Part shown: piece by piece, positions 1 to 10,900 of the stretch
Layout: every line of letters begins with the position of its first letter
How positions within the stretch are numbered: position 1 is the first letter of the stretch
NCBI GenBank assembly: GCA_905178155.1
Contig: CAJINV010000003.1
Span: 3,715,600 to 3,779,599 of the forward strand
Length of the DNA stretch: 64,000 bases
DNA from: Amoebophrya sp. A120
Taxonomy: Eukaryota; Sar; Dinophyceae; Syndiniales; Amoebophryaceae
Direction: 5' to 3'
Translations under genes and position numbers: made by a program
The notes under the pieces: model-generated
The model's database searches: none
The model's input: the letters and a program-made list of their open reading frames with translations, nothing else
What the model was told of the DNA's origin: nothing

Positions 1-152
1 TTTTCTGTCATTCAGAAACGCAGTTTGTCATGCAGAATAGGCAACACCTAGAAGCTCAGAAACTTGTCATGCTGAGCCAGCACTTGTGGCCTCCTCATGA
101 TACGCCACCCAGCATCACAAGTTTCCAGACCCAGACATTTTTGCATTTGATA
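1..152. mobile_element. Family 1 introner, right part only (cut by window edge)
   Basis: The right terminus is visible at about 121-152: a CCAGACCCAGACATTTTTGC stretch ending in ATTTGATA, the reverse complement of the family 1 left end. The left end lies outside the window. It sits in the 3' portion of the minus-strand gene that begins at 3903. The right flank ACTGC would be one copy of the target duplication. Confidence 0.8.
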
Positions 153-3100
153 ACTGCAGGGGTGCGTTCAAAGCTTCAAAGTTTTCTGAGGAACCCGCGA
201 CGAGGTCCACCACGTCGAGTTTCCAGCGAATCCGTACAAAATCGCAGTATTTCCTCGTGCGCCCCTTTTCGTAGTTCTGCCAGGCACCCACCGGGTAGAA
301 CTTCTCGGTGGGACGAGAGTAGGGCTGAATGCAGGCAAGCGTTATCCCGGTGGCGAGACCGAAGGAAGGCGATTTCTGCTCGTACAGGAAGCGTCCGGGG
401 GAGAGGTCGTGTACTTGGAGCACATAGCTTCCCACGGGACCGCGGACATCATCTCTGGCAAACGGACGCAAGGCAATGACGCGCAACGAGGCCAGGTCGT
501 ATCAAATGTAAAAATGTCTGGGTCTGGAAGAATGCAACTTGTGATGCTGCGTCTGCATTATCCAAAAATCTGTATTGCATGAACAGCAAAAGAGGTCTGA
601 TTTTGGCCACGGCGAGAGGGGATTTCTCATGCGGCATAGGCATCAGAAAGCCCTCACAAGATCTGTGATGGTAGGGCATGCATCGCAGACATCAGGAGTC
701 ATGCAAAATGTGCATGACAAACCTTGCATCCTTCCAGACCCAGACATTTTTGCATTTGATAGGTCGACCGTGTTCGCCAGATTCCGAAGTTGCTTTTCGA
801 GCACACCAGGTTGCTCCTGCTTCTGCTCGTCATCTTCATTTTTACCGATCGCGGGGCTAAATGGACGCCCGTCCTCCACGGAGTTTTCGTCCTCACCCTC
901 ATTTATTCCGGAGCTTGATCCTCCGGGTCGGCGAAGGCCTTGCACCCTGCCAGCGGCATTCGCTGCCCAGTCCGGCAGGAGGTTCAACTTGAAGTGCTTC
1001 AGCCCAACTCGCACAGGAATCTTCAGCACTGGCGGAACACTGCGAATCACGCTGTTCTCGACACTGGGAACCAGTTCGAACCCCGCGGAAACGGAGGCGG
1101 GATTCCTTTTCGTTCGGTCGACTGACGGCTCGAACAGGCGCGCAAGTTGGAACATGCGCGGCTGGTGCAGGGCGGTGAACACGAATTGCGAAAACTCTCT
1201 TGTTGCGCACTTCGCAAGCTTTTCGTCCGGCCCAATCAACAACATCACAAGCGGAAAAAGCTTTGCCGGGACATTCAGAAAGTGCGCCCAGTCCGGGGTC
1301 ACTTGCGCGAGGTTGGTATTTGCTCCCAGTAGAGGACCCTGCCGAATTCTGGTGTTCTGCTGCTTTTTCACGTCGATCGCGCCACGATATACCGCAACGA
1401 GGTACTCCTTGTACAACTGACGCGCGATATCTTCCGCACTGGACTCTTTCATTAATTCAATCTGTTCCGCGGAATGCGCCTTGTGGACCGCCAGCACGCC
1501 CGCGCCGTCTGGAATTCGCGAAGACGATGATGTCTGGCTCAGCCGCCTCGCGGCCGGCCAAAAGTCGGGATCCACTTTGCCCATCTTCGCTTTAGCATCC
1601 TCCAGCCCTTTGTCCAAGCGATTCAAATCCAGGGTTCCTGCTCCGAGGGTGTGAGCAGCGCGGAGCTTTTGCAAACGTTCGGAGCTCTCTGCGGTGATCC
1701 CAGCCGAGTCTCGCAGGGAGGTGAGGTAGGATGTCACTGCTTTGTCCTTGACGCGACGGAGACGGACGGCACGGCCCACCGCACGCAACACCACGGAATG
1801 GTCATTGTCCGAGTCGCATATCCTTCCCGCGGCGGTCAGCTCGGCGACCAGAAACAAACCGGCATCCCAGACTTCGCCCACAGAGGTCGCGTTCCACCAC
1901 GTGTTGGAGATTTGCGCGGAGAACACGTCCGCGAAATTCACAACGGCCTGCCTGTGTAAATCTTGATACATAGCTTGCAAGACGGTTAGGGCGGACCGGA
2001 TGGTCTTTGCCAGCGCGTCCCGGGCGGGGCACCTGTCCCCGTGCACGTTCACGTCGCAGGAAGCTGCAATCGCTTGCAATGATCGCCAGTCCGCGGTCTC
2101 ATGCAACGTCTCGAGAAGAGCTTTCGTGCGCCGGAGCGCTCGCAGCTGGGCTCGAAAATCCCGGTGGAGAAAGAATGTGCCCGGCACATCCACGAGGGCG
2201 TGCGCAGAGAGCAGGCGAACGTTGCGGCAGCTGTAGGCATCCTTCAACCCGTTTCTACCCAAGTCGAAGCACGTCCAGTGTTTCGGCGTGCACGAGAGGT
2301 CGGCCCGGTACTGGCAGAACACCTCGGTTTGTGCATTTTTCACCAAGCCGCAGGAGCCCAATGCTGCTTTGGCTACTGCTTTGGACGGCGAGACGACATC
2401 GTCGGGAACGGTGCACACGGGGAACGACGCAGCGCTCCTAGACGCCCAGTACCGGGCCAGCGACGAAGCGCGCCCGGGACTCGCCGGCCCGAGGGCGTGG
2501 TGGCGGTCGCCTTCGGCGCTGCTCAGCCCAACGCTGACCGGAACACTTTGCCGCCACGACAACGACTGTAGCACTGGCGAGAAGAGGTACGGCAGGGCGA
2601 CGCGGGAAGCTTGCTCCTCGTCCTGACTGGCGGGAAGAACGACGCGCACACCGGTGACGATCATGCCAACAAAATGCAAGTGACAGAGCAGACCATTGGC
2701 GACACGAGGGGAGCTTGTATCTGCCACCTCGTCGAGCGGAGGATTCCACAGCGTGCGCAGCACTAGAGGGCAAATATCGAGCGCCACGTCTCCGCGAGTT
2801 CGCCCCACGTTGGTCAGATCTGTAACCGAGCTGGCGACGGCACGAAGATGATCCTGCTCCGGCTTGGAGATGAAACGAAGCATCCCTGGCAGCTTCCAAG
2901 TAAGCAGCCGATACGCGGCCGGCCCGGCCGCGCAGTTCACAAACGCGAACTGCCGTGCTGCCGCCGCGTTGTTTGGCGGGAAACTCTGGGCGCTCCCGAG
3001 ATCAAGTGCCGCGTCCTGCTGGAACCCGCGCTCCAGCGAGCCGAAATCGTCCACGTACATCAAGGCTCGCGTAATCTGCCACAGCGCATACCTCCGCCGT

Positions 3101-3903
3101 ATCAGCAGGAGGACGGGCACGTCAACCTTCAGCGGTGCTCCACGGTGTGCTTCTTCTGGATTAAGTCCGTTGCGCAACTCCTTCATGATCCGCGCCACCA
3201 CCGACGGATACAGGTTGAAGACCCTGGCGAAGGCCAGCGGGTTCAACAGTGCCCGTCGTTTGTCCGCCTGCGAGTTCTTGAGTAGACGGCTCCAGGCGTG
3301 AAGGGTTTGGCGCAGGTAGTTCTCAGCGGCCTCGAAACGCTTCGCCGCGGTGGTTTCGATCTCGCAGTCCCCCACGGAAATAGCGCCCGATTCCCACAGG
3401 CGATCTGCATCACCCCAGACGCCGTTCTCGACAAGAAGACTCGCGAGAAATGAACGCCGGGTGAGCGATGCTACTCCGCCGCCACCGGTAGAGCCTTTCA
3501 CTATGCCCATTTTCGCATCCGACTGGTTGGTCGAGGAATCTGCAACACCACTTGTCCCGAGCAGTTCGCGCTGCACGAAGCTGGTGGAACTGGAATCCCA
3601 ATCCAGCACTGCGTCGTTCACTGAATTAACGCCACTTAGAGAAGAACCACGTGCAGTCGCTTCTCTAATTTGCACTACTTGATTTGGGGGCGCCGGACTC
3701 CAGTCATCTTGCTCATCATCATAGTGCAGCTGCCCGGGACGATCTTCATCCTCACCATCAGCAACCGCCCCGAGGAAATCTGCGTCCGCCCCAAGTTCTT
3801 GGCTAACATAGCTACTGGCGAAGACGAAAGGCGAGGTGGTCGCACTGGCCACCCAAAGTGCCAGGAGCCGTTGATAATCTTGCCTGCATATCATGGTCTC
3901 CAA
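153..3903 (-). CDS. Large unrecognised protein, possible secretory signal, 3' end outside window
   Basis: Exon 1 is 3903-762 and exon 2 is 494-153; the gene runs off the left edge into another introner. Exon 1 encodes 1047 codons without a canonical intron. The N-terminus (residues 1-30) has a basic start, then a hydrophobic stretch ending FVFAS, compatible with a signal peptide or anchor. The rest is mostly soluble-looking with acidic and Ser/Asp-rich low-complexity parts (about 45-120 and 1010-1045). I recognise no family. The two exons are separated by a family 1 element at 500-761. Joining across it and dropping one GGTCG copy reads ..NTVDLASLRV.. in frame, the main evidence that both parts are coding. 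Other genes start far away, so no operon-like context applies. Confidence 0.75.
500..761. mobile_element. Family 1 introner with 5-bp target duplication GGTCG
   Basis: It is 262 bp. The left end TATCAAATGTAAAAATGTCT is mirrored by the right end AAATGTCTGGGTCTGG read on the opposite strand. GGTCG is present at 495-499 and again at 762-766. Removing the element and one copy restores the minus-strand reading frame of the large gene. No GT-AG pair exists at the boundaries. Confidence 0.9.
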
Positions 3904-4440
3904 GATTAACTACGCTTCGCAAATTTATTTGATCTTGCACTTTACTGATTTATTGTAAAGCTACAGGTGGACCTCATCATCCGCATTTGCTACGCGAAGT
4001 TCGATCTACAGATACAGTTGTCGTGGTGCCTCGGTCCTTCATCGACAAGCAACAAAAAAAACCGCTCACCTACATCATAGAATTGTTGATTTTCATTTCT
4101 GACATTCTTGCAGCCCTTCTTTTCGAAGATCATACGTGCAATTTTTCACTATACGCATGCAAATGATCCCTTTCGCTCCGATGACACGAATGCCCCCCAA
4201 AACGACGAGATAGACGATTTCAAATGATGCCCCATCAAGTAGACTTCGACACGAATAGTGGACGGACTACTCCTGACCGACAATAGCAAGAGCACGACGC
4301 ACACACTTTTATTCCCCAGCTCATGCTGCATTTTGAAAACAATAATGTGCTCTTCTAGTGGAGCGAGATTTCCGCATCTACAACTCTCTCGCATGACGAT
4401 CAAGCCAAAGAGCACCTGCATGATAAACGCACACGGGGAA
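3904..4440. other. Spacer upstream of the large minus-strand gene
   Basis: AT-richer sequence between the start codon at 3903 and the satellite block. I see no convincing ORF, RNA gene or promoter motif. It presumably holds the promoter or trans-splice acceptor of the gene to its left. Confidence 0.5.
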
Positions 4441-4502
4441 AAATCCCTGCCAAACCTAATAGCAGCCATTTTTCCCAGGCTCGTCAAGGGAAATGCAGGG
4501 CG

Positions 4503-4534
4503 AAAATGGCTGCTAAACCAAATAGCAGCCATTA
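4503..4534. repeat. Representative palindrome of the satellite heads
   Basis: Thirteen-base arms AAAATGGCTGCTA and TAGCAGCCATT(TT) are separated by a 7-base loop AACCAAA. Related copies, some with one or two arm mismatches, occur near 4440, 4742, 5966, 6031, 6098, 6337, 7208, 7274, 7508 and 7574. The conserved arms with a conserved loop suggest selection on, or amplification through, a cruciform or RNA hairpin. Confidence 0.85.
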
Positions 4535-4805
4535 TGCCCAGGTGGTCCTACCTGAAAGGATGAATTTTTTTCAATCCGCGAATTTCCAAAATTTTATTTT
4601 TATCCCTTTCAAAAAACCGCGAAACTTCAAAAATTTATTTTTTTTCCACGTAAACGAGAACAGTACACTTATTGTGTCGGCTGGTGGGCGCGTGGGTAGG
4701 GAAAACTGGCCGGTCGACAGGACCGGGCTCACCTTCCGGTGAAAAATGGCTGCTGAACCAAATAGTAGCAGCCATTTTTTTCCGGCTCTTCGAGGGCGGC
4801 TATTT

Positions 4806-5965
4806 CGCGGCGCAAAAAGTTGCGAGTCGCCACGGAATGCCAATCGTTTCCCGGCACCAAGGTGAGCTTCTAAAGTGGCAAGCAGAACGGAGGCCTTTTT
4901 TTGAAGCGAAAAAGGTTGCGAATCCCCACGGGATGCCAACCATTTTCCGGCACCAAAGTGAGCTTGTAAAATGGCAAGCAGAAAGGAGGCCCTTTTTTGA
5001 AGCGCCAAAGGCTGCGAATCCCCACGGGATGCCAATCACTTCCCGGCACCAAAGTGAACTTCTAAAGCGGCAAGCAGAAAGGAGGCCCTTTTTTGAAGCG
5101 CTAAGGCTTGCGAATCCCGACGGGATGGATGCCAATCATTTCCCGGCACCCAAGTGAGCTCCTAATGTGGCAAGCACAAAAGGGAACCTTCTTTGAAGCG
5201 CAAAAGGTTGCGAACCCCCACGGGATGCCAATCATTTCCCGGCATCAAGGCGGGCTTGTAAAGTGGAAAGCAGGAAACGGGCCCGCTTTTGAAGCACAAA
5301 AGGTTGCGAGCCCCCACGGGATGCCAATGATTTCCCGGCACCAAAGAGAGCTTCTAAAGTGGCAAGCAAAAAAGAGGCCCTTTTTTGAAGAGCAAAAGGT
5401 TGCAAATCCGCACGGAATGCCAATCATTTCCCGGCACCAAAGTGAGCTTCTAAAGTGGCAAGCAGAAAGCAGGCCTTTTTTTGAAGCGCAAAAGCTTGCG
5501 AACCCCCGCGGGATGCCAATCATTTCCCGGCTCTAAAGTGCGCCTCTAAAGTGGCAAGCAGAAGGGAGGCCCCTTTTTGAAGCGCAAAAGCTTGCGAATC
5601 GTCGCGCTATGCCAATCATTTCCCGGCACTAAAGTGCGCTTCTAAAGTCACAAGCAGAAGAGAGGCCCCTCTTTGAAGCGCAAAAGTTTGCGAATCGCCA
5701 CGCTATGCCAATCATTTCCCGGCACCAAAGTGGACGTCTAAAGTGGCAAGCAGAAGAGAGGCCCCGTTTTGAAGCGCAAAAGTTTGCGAATCACCACGGG
5801 ATACCAATCCTTTCCCGGCACCAAAGTGGACGTCTAAAGTGGCAGCCAGAAACAAAGGAGCGCCGTTTTTGAAGCGCAAAAGCTTGCGAATCGCCACGGG
5901 ATGCCAATCATTTCCCGGCACCAAAAGGGGCTCCCAAAGTGGCAAGCAGGAAAGAGGCCCCGTTG
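4806..5965. repeat. 96-bp tandem array 1, about 12 units
   Basis: The phrase CCAATCATTTCCCGGCACCA or a close variant recurs every 96 bp from about 4841 to 5900. Units differ by scattered substitutions, so the array is not freshly homogenised. One unit near 5127 carries a 4-base duplication (GATG). Confidence 0.9.
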
Positions 5966-6400
5966 AAAAATGGCTGCTAAACAAAATAGCAGCGATTTTT
6001 TCCCGGCTCTTCAAGGAGAAGTACTCCGGAAAAATGAGTGCTAAACCAAATAGCAGCCATTTTTCCCCGGCATGTCACGGGGAAGTCCACAGTGAGAATG
6101 GCTGCTAAACCAAACAGCAGCCATTTTGCCCAAGCGGTCCTACCTGGCAGGAGCAATTTTTTTCAACCCGCGAATTTTCAAAATTTTGTTTTTATTGCGT
6201 TGAAAAAACCGCGAAACTTTCAAGTTTTATTTTTATTTCAGGCAAACAACAGCACTGCATTTATTTTGTCAGCGGGCGGGCGGGTGGGAAGGGAGGACTG
6301 GCCGGTCGACTGGACCGGCCTCACCTTCAGGCGAAAAATGGCTGCTGAGCCAAATAGCAGCACTTTTTTCCGGCTCTTCGCGGGCAGCTCTTATGCGGCG

Positions 6401-7205
6401 CAGAAAGTTTGCGAATCGCCACGGCATGCCAATCATTTCCCGGCACCACAGTGGACGTCTAAAGTGGCAGGCAGAAAGGAGGCCCGTTTTTGGAGCGCAA
6501 AAGCTTGCGAATCGCCACGGGAAGCCAATCATTTCCCGGCACTAAATTGCGCCTCTAAGGTGGCAAGCAGAAGAGAGGCCCCTTTTTGAAGCGCAAAAGT
6601 TTGCGAATCGCCACGGGATGCCAATCATTTCCCGGCACCAAAGTGGACGTCTAAAGTAGCAGGCAGGAGAGAGGCCCCTTGTTGAAGCGCAAAAACTTGC
6701 GAATCGCCACGGGATGCCAATCATTTCCCGGCACCAAAGTGCGCTTCTAAAGTGGCAAGCAGAAAGGAGACCCTTTTTTGAAGGGCAAAAGGTTCCGAAC
6801 CCCCACGGGATGCCAATCATTTCCCTGCACCAAAGTGAGCTCCTATCTAAAGTGGCAAGCAGAAAGGAGCCCCTTTTTTGAAGAGCAAAAGCTTGCGAAT
6901 CACCACGCTATGCCAATCATTTCCCGGCACCAAAGTGGACGTCTAAAGTGGCAAGCAGAAGAGAGGCCCCGTTTTGAAGCGCAAAAGTTTGCGAATCACC
7001 ACGAGATGCCAATCCTTTCCCGGCACCAAAGTCGACGTCTAAAGTGGCAGCCAGAAAGGAGCGCCGTTTTTGAAGCGCAAAAGCTTGCGAATCGCCACGG
7101 GATGCCAATCATGAAGCGCAAAAGCTTGCGAATCGCCACGGGATGCCAATCATTTCCCGGCACCAAAAGGAGCTCCCAAAGTGGCAAGCAGGAAAGAGGC
7201 CCCGT
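6401..7205. repeat. 96-bp tandem array 2, about 9 units
   Basis: Same unit as array 1. The next-to-last unit (about 7106) is truncated so that ATGCCAATCATG runs straight into GAAGCGCAAAAGC, a deletion of over half a unit. Confidence 0.9.
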
Positions 7206-7645
7206 TGAAAAATGACTGCTAAACAAAATAGCAGCCATTTTTCCCCGGCTCGTCAAGGGGAAGTGCAGGGCAAAAATGGTTGCTAAACCAAATAGCAGCC
7301 ATTTTGCCCAGGTGGTACCTGGAAGAATGAATTTTTTTCAATCCGCGAATTTCAAAAATTCTATTTTTATCGCGTTCAAAAAACCGCGAAACTTTGAAAA
7401 TTCATTTTTATTCCAGGTAAACGACAACACTACACCAGTTTGTCAGCTGGTGGGCGCGTGGTTCGGGAAAACTGGCCGGTCGACAGGACCGGCCTCATCT
7501 TCCGGTGAAAAATGGCTGCTGAACCAAATAGCAGCCATTTTTTTCCGGCTCTTCAAGGGGAAGTCCTCAGGAAAAATGGCCGCTAAACCAAATAGCAGCC
7601 ATTTTCCCCAGGCGGCGCTACCTGGCACGAGCAGTCTCCCTAGCG

Positions 7646-7974
7646 GACAGAAAATCCGTCTCTCTGTCCCGCACAGTGAAGACAGCAGAAAAACATGATC
7701 ACTCGTGTGTGAGTGGGTCTTTTATGTAAACATACGAGATCGATACACGACTGCTGGCCCGAGTATCAAATCAAAGCACAACGCAGCGGCAACGGTATTT
7801 CGAGGATACTGTATTGACGACTTTTATTTTAGCGGCAAGCTCCAAAATTCTACACGCGACTCCGCGGTTTTGAAAATAACCCGAAGACTGCTCCCAGCAG
7901 TTTACATACATCAACAGACAACAACAGATTCATCTACTCAGCAGTTTACCACATAAGTATTCACTTCCTTTCTC
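7646..7974. other. 3' flank of the P4-ATPase gene
   Basis: Non-coding AT-rich sequence between the satellite and the ATPase stop codon, probably 3' UTR and downstream spacer. A short plus-strand ORF (7705-7956) has no recognisable content and I leave it out. Confidence 0.4.
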
Positions 7975-10900
7975 CTACACGTGATGGTCCTCGTACCCGT
8001 TGTAGGCCGACACCAGCTTCCTGTGTTGCGAGGGCTGCCAGTAGCGAACCAAGCGACGAATGAGGTAGATGGGAAACCACGCCACGAAGATAATCCCCGC
8101 CACCAGCAAAAAGAATTCCGGGCGCAGGATGAAGTCCAAGCGAAAGAATTGCGGGGTGGAAATCATCGTGTACAGGACGAGCAACAGACTGACCAGCTCC
8201 CCGATCAAAATCAGCGGATGCCACACACTCACCTCGCAGATCACGAAGAGGCACTCCAGCAGAAAGCAGGCCGTGAAAACGATGGACACGATGTTGATCA
8301 TCTCCTCCTCGAAAAACCTCAGCGCCAACAAGATAATAACCGCCGCGTTGAAGACGGCGGCCGCCACCCACAGGAGGAAGATCTTCACGCTCATCCGTTG
8401 CTCCTCGCGCAGCCCGGAGTACAATTCCGGGTACAGCAACACCGTGGTTTCCGGCAGTTCCGTGTCGAACACGACGCTGAAAAGCAAAAACATGGTGTAC
8501 ACACTGGCGTAGCCGACGTACAGGACCCCCTGGAACAGGGGGACGGACACAAAGTAGAACAGCGCGGAAAAAAGTGCCTGCAGGAAGGAAAACACCAGCC
8601 CCCGGTGGATGATCAGGATGGACAGCCGGACGGACCGCTGGAAGTTCAGCCGTCCGTGGACGAGGAGCAACCGGCGCAGCACCTTGAAGTTTTCCACCGA
8701 GTAGTCCGCCGCGAGGGACGCCTGCTGGCCCTCCTTCCCCCGGATGCCGACCCCCACGTGCGCCGCCTGAATCATACTGACGTCGTTGCCGCCATCGCCG
8801 ATCGCCAGCGTGCGGCACGGGATTCCGGAAGAGGAGGAGCTGGTTGCGCGGTTTTTGCTGTTACGACACTGGCAACACGAGGAGATACTGCTCGCTCGTC
8901 CGCCTCCTCCGTACGTCCGAGATGCGTGGTTACCGCGAGTTCCTTCTGGTGGCCCCCGCGGCCCGGAAGAAGACGATGATGAACCATGATGAACCCCCCC
9001 GCCCCGACTGCCGGAACCGGACCCGCGCCCACTGCTTTTGTTGCGGGAAGAACGTCCGCCACCCGCTCCACCGCCTCCGGTCGCTCCAGAACCGCCACCC
9101 CCGCCCGAACCGTACTTCTCCAGCGCCAACACGATGTCCGCTTTTTGGGTGGGCGAGCAGCGGCAGCACACGATCGCGGGCGCCTGCTTCGCGGTGGTGA
9201 TGAAGGTCTTTACGTTCTCGGGCTTCAACAGAACCGTGAGCACCTTCCCGTCGATCACCAGCACGGTGTTGCTCACCTTCAGCTCGGCGTACTCCGCGAG
9301 CTTCATCATCACCTCTTTGGTTTCCACAAACTTGTTCTCCAGCACGAACAGGTTCTGGTGCCGCGCCTTCAAGCTGGTCGAGATGGCGATGCAAATTGCG
9401 GTTTCCACCTTGTCCCCGGTCAGCATCCAGATCTTGATCCCCGCGTGCCGCACGGCCTCCAGGGTCTCCTGCACGTCCTCCGTCAGCATGTCCTCCACGC
9501 CGGTCAGGGCCACCAGGTCCAGATTCTGCTCCAGCACGTCGACCGCACGCCGAATCTTCTCCTCGCGGGACCGCATGGCGTTTTTGGCGGTGTCGTACTT
9601 CTTTTTCCACTCAGAATACTCGTTGAACGAGAGCAGCTTTTTGGCCAGTACCAGGGTGCGCAAACCCGTGCGCGCGTAGTTCTCCACCTCTTCTTGCAGC
9701 CACGAAGACTGGTGTTTCCGTTTCAGAAAGTCGCTCATCACGTTGTCCGCCCCCTTCAAATAGAACATCACGGGACCCTGCTCTGTGCTGCTCGGCGAGT
9801 CAGCAGCTGTTGCCATTTTTACATCAGCAGACGACCCCGGTTCCATCGAGCAGCTAGAATTACGTTTATTGTCGTTTGTTTGACTACCATGCTCCTGCTC
9901 TGGTTTGTTCTGTGAAGGTCCTGCAAAAGAATTATTTCCAACACTACAACTTTCCCGCTGAACCAAAATGCCCATGCGCTTGGTTTCGCTGGTGAAGGGG
10001 AAGCACTCCAAAATTTTGTAGCGCAGCACGTCGCCGCTGCCGGTGAGAGTGACCTCGATCTGGTAGTCTGTGCGTTGCGTGAGCTTCAGGCCGCTGCTGT
10101 TGGCGAATTTGACCAGCGCTATCTCGTCCGGGGAGGCACCCTGCAGGTCCCAGCTGCTGCCCGACCCGTGCGGAGTGACGTTGTGGCACAAAGCGAGACA
10201 GCGGATGGCGTCGAAGATGCTCTCGTCGGTGCGCGCGTCCACGTTTTGGTGCGGCGGGGGCGCTACAGGAGCTATAGTGGACGACGAGTCAAAAAGGCCA
10301 CGACCACCCGCTTCTTGCGCGTCTTGATGTAGTTCCTGAAGAGACACTAATTCTTCCAAGGCACCAGAGCCTCTCGGTAGCTGTTGAGCTTGTTGTACTA
10401 TCTCCTTTCCCGTGGTCCACAATTGATGGAAATTTTCGTGCTGATCGTGGTCTCCCGCTGACGCTGGATCATGTCGGGCTGTTCTCCGCCGAGCGGTGTT
10501 TTGTCCGTCATCTCGTTCACCGAGAAGAGGTGCTTCTATTTGCGGATAATTCCGTTCGCAATTATGATTCACGTGAGATTCTTCTAGCATGACGTTTTTA
10601 GCTGGACCCCCGACTCTTGATATAGGGTCTTTGTCCTCGTCTCCTTCGAAGAACCCGCGGGAGATAGTACCTGTCGCTTCCTGGTACCCCACATTTTCTT
10701 TCGAATTGTTTTCTTGCTGCTGCTCCAGCAAGACGCAATTTCGCACGGCTTCGCGAATGCGTGCCAGGTCCTCGGGACGCTGCCGCGTGGTGAACTCACC
10801 GACCGAAGTCCGAAGTTTCTGGAAAATCATCTCGTTGCGCGTCAGCGTCCCGGTCTTGTCGCTTAGGACATAATCGATTACCCCTAGCTCCTCCGGGCGT

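Larger units (their letters stand above)
4441..7645. repeat. Composite satellite: three hairpin-rich head modules and two 96-bp tandem arrays
   Basis: The order is head (about 4441-4805), array (4806-5965), head (5966-6400), array (6401-7205), head (7206-7640). Each head carries an AT-rich stretch with a CCGCGAAAC motif, a GCGCG/GGTCGAC-containing GC stretch, and palindromes of the form AAAATGGCTGCTA-loop-TAGCAGCCATTTT. The arrays are diverged 96-bp units with the recurring cores CCAATCATTTCCCGGCACCA and AAAGTGGCAAGCAGAA. Because 96 is a multiple of 3, long frames stay open on both strands as a 32-residue repeat, but unit-length slips (for example +4 near 5127) break them. I regard it as non-coding. 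Confidence 0.9.

Noticed and set aside
4672-5536. Long plus and minus ORFs encoding a 32-residue repeat (..MPIISRHQSELLKWQ..)
   Set aside because: They arise because the satellite unit is 96 bp, a multiple of three, without stops. Frames are open on both strands, and indels between units shift them. There is no start context or splice support.
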